Translations under genes and position numbers: made by a program | Shown: positions 6,565 to 9,962 of the stretch, piece after piece | Numbering within the stretch: the first letter of the stretch is position 1 | Layout of the letters: every line of letters starts with the position of its first letter | Origin: Candidatus Stahliibacteriota bacterium | GTDB taxonomy: Bacteria; Hydrothermota; Tepidihabitantia; B3-TA06 | Direction of reading: 5' to 3' | Assembly (NCBI GenBank): GCA_030592225.1 | Contig: JAUVJT010000070.1 | Coordinates: 1 to 9,962 of the forward strand | DNA length: 9,962 nt | Notes under the pieces: model-generated | Seen by the model: the letters and a program-made list of their open reading frames with translations, nothing else | Told to the model about the DNA's origin: nothing | The model's database searches: none

Positions 6565-6612
6565 ATGAGCAGATTCAAATACACCTTCAACATCCTGACA
6601 AACCGTAGCACG
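6565..6612 (+). pseudogene. Relic of a duplicated baseplate-gene start
   Basis: Sixteen codons read MSRFKYTFNILTNRST, against MARFRYNFNILTNRKT at the start of the gene at 6710: 12 of 16 residues agree, while DNA agrees at 35 of 48 positions with many synonymous changes. The homology stops where a REPIN-like element begins. The frame continues through that element and stops at TAG 6715-6717, overlapping the next start by 8 bases, giving a 50-codon ORF with no nearby ribosome binding site. The relic's codons (CTG, ACC, TTC) resemble the body of the downstream gene more than that gene's own A+T-rich first 20 codons do. Confidence 0.7.
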
Positions 6613-6694
6613 CACAGGTTAGAGAACTTGTGCCACAAAGGAGTTGCTATGAACAATGAACAATGTATGTGGCACAGACTCTCTAGTCTGTGTC
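6612..6694. repeat. REPIN-like pair of inverted REP hairpins
   Basis: Hairpin A: GCACAGGTT (6612-6620), loop AGAG, AACTTGTGC (6625-6633). Hairpin B: GGCACAGACT (6671-6680), loop CTCT, AGTCTGTGTC (6685-6694). Read on opposite strands both begin GTGGCACA and share the loop core TCTCTA, with paired changes in the stem. TGTGCCAC (6629-6636) is the exact inverse of GTGGCACA (6669-6676), 32 bases apart. Two inverted REPs with a GTGG head form the layout of REPINs mobilised by RAYT (REP-associated Y1) transposases in other bacteria. No transposase is in the window. Confidence 0.72.
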
Positions 6695-6709
6695 AGACCC
6701 GGGGGAAAC

Positions 6710-7333
6710 ATGGCTAGATTCAGATACAACTTTAACATACTAACTAATCGTAAAACTTTCCGCGACTTAAAGGATGACTCCCCGCTGCGGACGCTGCTGG
6801 AAACCGTCAGGGCGGAACTATCCGAACGTCCCACCTTCGCGCCTGATACCACCGAGTTCGTGGAAGACGGCCTTAACCCGGTCTACGACACCCGATTCAT
6901 AAATTGCGCATCAGGTGAAGATCTGGACTACTGGGGCGAAACCCTTGCACTTCCCCGCAACGTTTCTGAGTTGGATTCCGCTTATCGCACGCGGCTTTTG
7001 AACGAATTGCGCGACTTCACCGAGGCGTTGACTGCCGAGGGCATCAAGGGCAGGGTGTACGATATAATCAACTCCTACCCCACCATCATCGAGCACCACT
7101 CGCTTGCTCCTGACTGGCCCCTGGACTGGTTCGACGTCAGCGAGGGCTGGACTACCTGGGCGCCCTGGGAGGAATTGGTGGATTTTCTGCTGGTGGTACC
7201 ATCCGGGCTTACCGAGGTTCAAATAGAGCAGGTTGCGGCTGCGGTTGCGGACGTCAAGTTCGCCCCTGCCCGGTGTCTCATGGTCACCGATTCAGGCTCG
7301 GGATATTACAATCTGGTTAAACTGGTGGAATAG
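6710..7333 (+). CDS. Baseplate protein in the Mu gp48 position
   Basis: A 207-residue protein between the J-like and fiber genes, where Mu-like phages carry gp48 (P2 gpI region). ATG at 6710 is preferred over an in-frame ATG at 6656, which lies inside the REPIN-like element and would add 18 codons of repeat-derived sequence; the purine-rich GGGGGA at 6701-6706 is a usable but close ribosome binding site. Visible features: a conserved start MARFRYNFNILTNRKT, 'ASGEDLDYWGETLALPRNVS' (about 86-105), 'ELDSAYRTRLLNELRDFTEA' (about 106-125), a helix then strands, a Trp-rich stretch (DWPLDWFDVSEGWTTWAPWE, about 143-162) and a C-terminal strand-helix-strand. The GEDLDxWG...LPR...YRxRLL run resembles the helical N-terminal part of J-type and gp48-type proteins, so it may be a second wedge arm. 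The exact family is uncertain. Confidence 0.72.
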   Translation: MARFRYNFNILTNRKTFRDLKDDSPLRTLLETVRAELSERPTFAPDTTEFVEDGLNPVYDTRFINCASGEDLDYWGETLALPRNVSELDSAYRTRLLNELRDFTEALTAEGIKGRVYDIINSYPTIIEHHSLAPDWPLDWFDVSEGWTTWAPWEELVDFLLVVPSGLTEVQIEQVAAAVADVKFAPARCLMVTDSGSGYYNLVKLVE

Positions 7334-7507
7334 GGATGAGCGTCTTGGCACCGCAGAGTAGCTGCAGGCAGGAGCGCACATTCAATTGCGCACTCCACTC
7401 ATCCTCAACGGGACACAGTCCCGATGCGCGGAGCGTTTGCTTTACTGCGCGGCAATGCGCAGCCGCTCCGCTCCCACGCCGCATGCCGGTTTGGCCGGTG
7501 CGGAGGG
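7334..7507. other. G+C-rich structured spacer, no gene seen
   Basis: This gap between the gp48-position stop and the leftward repressor stop holds several hairpins: GGGACACAGTCCC (7410-7422), GCGGAGCG (7428-7435) pairing with CGCTCCGC (7464-7471), nested TGCGC/GCGCA (7446-7450, 7457-7461), and CCGCA..CCGG (7479-7489) with CCGG-TGCGG (7495-7503). None has a clear T-run, but the last pair lies just beyond the 3' end of the leftward gene and could help end its transcript. The open frame here is low in coding character. Confidence 0.55.
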
Positions 7508-7705
7508 TTAGCCCGTGATTCCGCCTTGGGACTTGTGGGTTTGGAGTCCCGATTTTAAGAGTCGGGACAGGAACTCCTCCTTGGTAACCCGCTCTCCCCT
7601 GGCGCATATCGCGTGCCAGGTTCTATCGAGCGTGTTCCAAAGCTCGTCGGTAACCCGAATAGCCAGGAGTTTGTTCCGCGGCTCCCCTGATCTTGGTCTG
7701 GCCAT
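7508..7705 (-). CDS. Small ribbon-helix-helix (CopG-like) DNA-binding protein
   Basis: A 65-residue protein read against the baseplate operon. The ATG at 7703-7705 has AGGAG (complement of 7713-7717) 7 bases upstream; upstream in-frame starts exist but would place the start before the promoter. It matches the ribbon-helix-helix layout: a basic N terminus (ARPRSGEPRNK), strand 'LLAIRV' (13-18), helix A 'TDELWNTLDRTWHAI' (19-33), a turn with R36-G37-E38, and helix B 'TKEEFLSRLLKSGL' (41-54). RHH proteins dimerise through the strand and usually repress nearby promoters, often their own. No toxin partner is adjacent, so an antitoxin role has no support here. Placed next to the fiber gene, a role in controlling fiber or local expression is inferred. 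Confidence 0.68.
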   Translation of the reverse strand: MARPRSGEPRNKLLAIRVTDELWNTLDRTWHAICARGERVTKEEFLSRLLKSGLQTHKSQGGITG

Positions 7706-7760
7706 GTTGTATCTCCTGTTTCGCTGGTTTTTTCTTAATTCTTTAATTGCTGCTAATAAA

Positions 7761-7788
7761 ATCATAGTAGAAAAAACCGCCATGTCAA
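7761..7788 (-). promoter_or_regulatory. Sigma-70-type promoter of the repressor gene
   Basis: On the - strand TTGACA (complement of 7783-7788) and TATGAT (complement of 7761-7766) are separated by 16 bases. The -35 is a perfect consensus and the -10 differs from TATAAT at one position. Transcription would start near 7754, leaving a leader of about 48 bases before the ATG at 7705. The surrounding DNA (7720-7860) is A+T-rich. Confidence 0.75.
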
Positions 7789-7813
7789 GTTAGAATCATA
7801 AGCATGTTAAGTT
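7781..7813. promoter_or_regulatory. Candidate operator: two CATGTYAAGTT direct repeats
   Basis: CATGTCAAGTT (7781-7791) and CATGTTAAGTT (7803-7813) agree at 10 of 11 positions and lie 22 bases apart, two turns of DNA. The first covers the -35 of the leftward promoter. RHH dimers commonly bind tandem direct repeats in their own promoters, so this is a plausible autorepression site. The match to this protein is inferred, not shown. Confidence 0.5.
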
Positions 7814-7860
7814 TCTAGAGTTATTTTGTTCTACAGTAATGACTGATTTAACCAGTAAAG

Positions 7861-7875
7861 TACCCCGCAGGGGTA
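7861..7875. promoter_or_regulatory. Perfect hairpin just before the mini-ORF and fiber gene
   Basis: TACCCC (7861-7866), GCA, GGGGTA (7870-7875) form a 6-bp stem that ends 3 bases before the AAAGGAG at 7879-7885. It could shield that ribosome binding site or be a half-site for a regulator. I found no convincing + strand promoter between 7789 and 7890. Confidence 0.35.
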
Positions 7876-7891
7876 AAGAAAGGAGAACTGC

Positions 7892-7996
7892 ATGAGAACA
7901 AAAATTAATCGCACCGCGCAAACGTTTCTCGCACGACGGTGTGATGAAAGAATAATTCAAATAAATGTCATTCCTAAAAACGGAGGTTACAGATGA
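7892..7996 (+). CDS. 34-codon mini-ORF coupled to the fiber gene
   Basis: ATG at 7892 lies 6 bases after AAAGGAG (7879-7885). The peptide starts MRTKINRTAQTFLARRC and ends at TGA 7994-7996, overlapping the fiber ATG by 4 bases (ATGA). Its last codons (GGA GGT) form the fiber's own ribosome binding site. It could be a coupling leader or a decayed fiber start: MRTKINRT and the fiber's MSNRFNRN share M, N and R with similar residues between. The signal is good for translation, but no function can be given. Confidence 0.45.
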   Translation: MRTKINRTAQTFLARRCDERIIQINVIPKNGGYR

Positions 7997-9962
7997 GCAA
8001 CCGGTTCAATAGAAACGACGTAAACGTAGCAGATGATCGGTTATTCCCCGCCGACTTCCAGGTAGACCAGAACGGCCAGGATGCTGACATCTTACAACTA
8101 GCCAAGGACTTAGGGTGCCTGCCCTGTCTTGGCTCAGGCCTGGACGTTACCTCCAAAAGCGAGGTTGACCACAAGGTGGAGGTCGCCGCAGGCTGGGCGT
8201 ATGACGTAGACGGACGCCGCATCACCGTTTCCTCGGCCCAGGAGGTGGTGCTTACCGACACCGCCGGCGGCAATAACTACATCGTCCTCGCGCATCAATA
8301 CGACACCGACACTACTCGGCCAGCGCACCGCACCGGAACTTCATACGATACCCGGAAGAAAGACTCCTTTCAGCTAACCGTATCCAACGCATCTCCTGGA
8401 GTTAACGACATCGTGCTTGCCAACTGCACCCAGACCGGGACAGGCACCATCACCATTGAACTTGCCGATCGCCTCGTCACGTCATGCAGGATGATAGCGC
8501 AGAGCATGATCCCGGAGGTTGCGGAAGAGGATGCAGGCGGCGCCCCCCCGGGTCAGCAGAACGAACTGCCCGATTATCCCAAGGGACGCACCATACCCAT
8601 GCCCATCATCCTGCAAGGAACGCGCAACGGCGAGTCCTGGTCAGGGATCGAAACCATCCTGCCGGAGAACCTTGGCCGCACAACCGCCGCAATTTCGACA
8701 CTTACCCTTGAACGGGTCAACCTGAAGTCCGGAACCGCTCTGGCCGACGTAAAAGTGTGGGTAGGCGACTGGGGCCAAGGGCAGCGCGACGCGGTCAATT
8801 CTGCAAAATGCAACTTCACCATGCCCACCAAGTCAGGGGTCTCCGCGTGGGACGATGATCTGTTCATCACCTCGCCGCCCGGCTATTACTATCTGGTCAA
8901 GGATGACGAAAGCTGGTTCTCAAAAATCACCGACTCCGGCGATACCTGGGTGGAGTGCTCCGATAATCTGCCCGACGCCGCGTCAGGCACGTACTACATC
9001 TGTCCCTATGCCGAGCTTTACCGAACTCAGACCTTCCCTTACGAGAGCGACGCCGTGCTGCAAGTTACTCATCCCCACACCCTGCGCCACTACAACCGCA
9101 TCGCCTCGCCCGTAGCGCCCGTGGCGCTCATCAAGGATTTGAACCTGGGCGGCAAGTACAAGATAAAGGTGGCCTCGGTCATCACCGGCGACAACTACAC
9201 CAAGTGGGCCGAGCAGGACTTCGTCGTGGGTTCTGACATCCTGGTTTGCTGGGAGGCCGCCTCCTCGAATCTTACCGTTACCCCGGTGGACGGCGGGGTC
9301 GAGGTCAGCATACCCGGCATTTCTTCAGGCGATACGCCCGAGACCTACGAGGTGTGCTACGTATACGGCGCTGATCCCGATACCCTGGCCGCACCCGATT
9401 TCACCGACGACACTCACGCCACCATCCACACCTCGGAGCGGGTGTTCAAGCTGGACGTTCCGCCGGGCAAGGCGGTCAAGGTCGCGGCACGTGCCATCAA
9501 AAGCCGCATGGTGATGCGATGCGCAGGGCTGGATAAGATAGTAAACCAATCCGGCGACTACGTGACCGCGGGCGGGGTGGGTCTGCGCCGCAACCGCAAG
9601 AGCTTTACCGGAATGATAGCGGAATCAACCCTTGCCGCACAGGCCACCGCGCTTGTTGACGAGGTCCCGCTCCCCAACCCCGTCTGGCCGGAGAAGATAT
9701 TCCTGTTCAACCCGACCGGAACCGCGCAGACAGACCTTGAGGTTTACGTCCACGGCGGCAACCAGGTGTATACATCAGGACGCAAGATACAGATAGGCAC
9801 CGGCGGCGATGAAACCGAGGTCGCGGCCAGAAGTTCGGTCGAACTCGGCATCACCGATTATCGCATTACCGACGACACCATGATGATCACCGTCAAGAAC
9901 ATCCACGCATCCAACGCACAGAGCTTCGATTTGCGCTACGGCATACAGTACCGCGAGGACTC
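7993..9962 (+). CDS. Large tail fiber / appendage protein, 3' end beyond window
   Basis: GGAGG at 7982-7986 precedes ATG 7993 by six bases. The frame stays open for 656 codons to the right edge. The N-terminal part (about 40-165) resembles a phage fiber base domain: 'LGSGLDVTSKSEVDHKVEVA' and the 'GWAYDVDGRRITV' strand run, then Thr/Gly-rich segments. Residues about 425-505 look like a fibronectin-III domain ('SNLTVTPVDGGVEVSIPGIS', 'YEVCYVYG', 'FKLDVPPGKAVKVAARA'). A later beta-rich part (about 515-656) has 'FLFNPTGTAQTDLEVYVHGG', reminiscent of carbohydrate-binding or beta-sandwich tips. Aromatic and Cys residues are frequent ('GYYYLVKDDESWFSK', 'CWEAASSN'). It is last in the baseplate block, as Mu gp49 is, and presumably sets target binding. 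It is separated from its partners by the repressor island. Confidence 0.75.
   Translation, partial: MSNRFNRNDVNVADDRLFPADFQVDQNGQDADILQLAKDLGCLPCLGSGLDVTSKSEVDHKVEVAAGWAYDVDGRRITVSSAQEVVLTDTAGGNNYIVLAHQYDTDTTRPAHRTGTSYDTRKKDSFQLTVSNASPGVNDIVLANCTQTGTGTITIELADRLVTSCRMIAQSMIPEVAEEDAGGAPPGQQNELPDYPKGRTIPMPIILQGTRNGESWSGIETILPENLGRTTAAISTLTLERVNLKSGTALADVKVWVGDWGQGQRDAVNSAKCNFTMPTKSGVSAWDDDLFITSPPGYYYLVKDDESWFSKITDSGDTWVECSDNLPDAASGTYYICPYAELYRTQTFPYESDAVLQVTHPHTLRHYNRIASPVAPVALIKDLNLGGKYKIKVASVITGDNYTKWAEQDFVVGSDILVCWEAASSNLTVTPVDGGVEVSIPGISSGDTPETYEVCYVYGADPDTLAAPDFTDDTHATIHTSERVFKLDVPPGKAVKVAARAIKSRMVMRCAGLDKIVNQSGDYVTAGGVGLRRNRKSFTGMIAESTLAAQATALVDEVPLPNPVWPEKIFLFNPTGTAQTDLEVYVHGGNQVYTSGRKIQIGTGGDETEVAARSSVELGITDYRITDDTMMITVKNIHASNAQSFDLRYGIQYRED

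Noticed and set aside
6362..6568. 68-codon + strand ORF starting at the J-like stop
   Set aside because: It runs through inverted and direct repeats, is dominated by repeat-derived Arg/Lys/Ile codons, and lacks a placed ribosome binding site.
6656..6709. Earlier in-frame ATG for the gp48-position gene
   Set aside because: The extra 18 codons lie in the REPIN-like hairpin, and the homologous relic at 6565 shows that the protein begins at MARF/MSRF.
7336..7518. 60-codon + strand ORF after the gp48-position gene
   Set aside because: It covers hairpin-rich spacer with no good ribosome binding site; Cys/Arg/Pro/Ser-rich composition looks non-coding.
7706..7783. N-terminal extension of the RHH gene (MAVFSTMILL...)
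   Set aside because: The extension would start upstream of the strong promoter's transcription start; the ATG at 7705 has a good AGGAG and opens directly into an RHH-like protein.
7508..7996. Toxin-antitoxin pair formed by the RHH gene and the 34-codon ORF
   Set aside because: They are on opposite strands, and the mini-ORF has no toxin-like features and is coupled to the fiber gene.

Overview
This window is a contiguous tail and baseplate module of a contractile-tailed (Mu/P2-type) phage-like element, read left to right on the + strand. From left to right it holds: the C-terminal part of a probable tape-measure protein, an unrecognised basic protein, a tail protein in the position of Mu gp43, a LysM-type gpX-like protein, a gpD-like hub, a gpV/gp45-like spike with an HTHH metal-binding tip, a gp46/gp25-like wedge protein, a very short gpJ/gp47-like protein, a gp48-position protein, and the first 656 codons of a large fiber protein with a fibronectin-III-like stretch. 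This order matches the Mu late baseplate block closely. No head, packaging, lysis or integration gene lies inside, so the sequence alone cannot tell an intact prophage from a headless tailocin or another contractile injection particle.

The host cannot be named. Ribosome binding sites are classic AGGAG types, and G+C runs from about 43% at the left to about 67% in the J-like gene (hand counts on short stretches). Several gaps carry dispersed-repeat sequence of the kind found in bacterial chromosomes: a CCCTCTCCC/GGGAGAGGG REP-like hairpin, CAGATTACNCAGATT-type repeats, a REPIN-like pair of GTGG-headed hairpins, and GATTAGAAGATT inverted repeats. This suggests an element that has long resided in a chromosome rather than a streamlined lytic phage.

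Layout: 1-114 is an unclear left edge. Genes at 115-4424 are tightly packed, often with overlapping stops and starts. From 4425 onward every gap except the gp46-to-spike order itself is loosened: 5116-5258, 5646-5834, 6366-6709 and 7334-7992 hold repeats, hairpins, duplicated gene starts or an inserted gene. A small ribbon-helix-helix repressor gene on the - strand (7508-7705), with its own near-consensus promoter and two 22-bp-spaced direct repeats as a candidate operator, is wedged just before the fiber gene.

The most unusual features are (i) a 16-codon relic of the gp48-position gene's own start lying 145 bp upstream of the present start, separated from it by a REPIN-like element; (ii) short mini-ORFs ending inside the start codons of the spike, gp48-position and fiber genes; (iii) the repressor island before the fiber; and (iv) a J-like protein less than about two thirds of the usual size.
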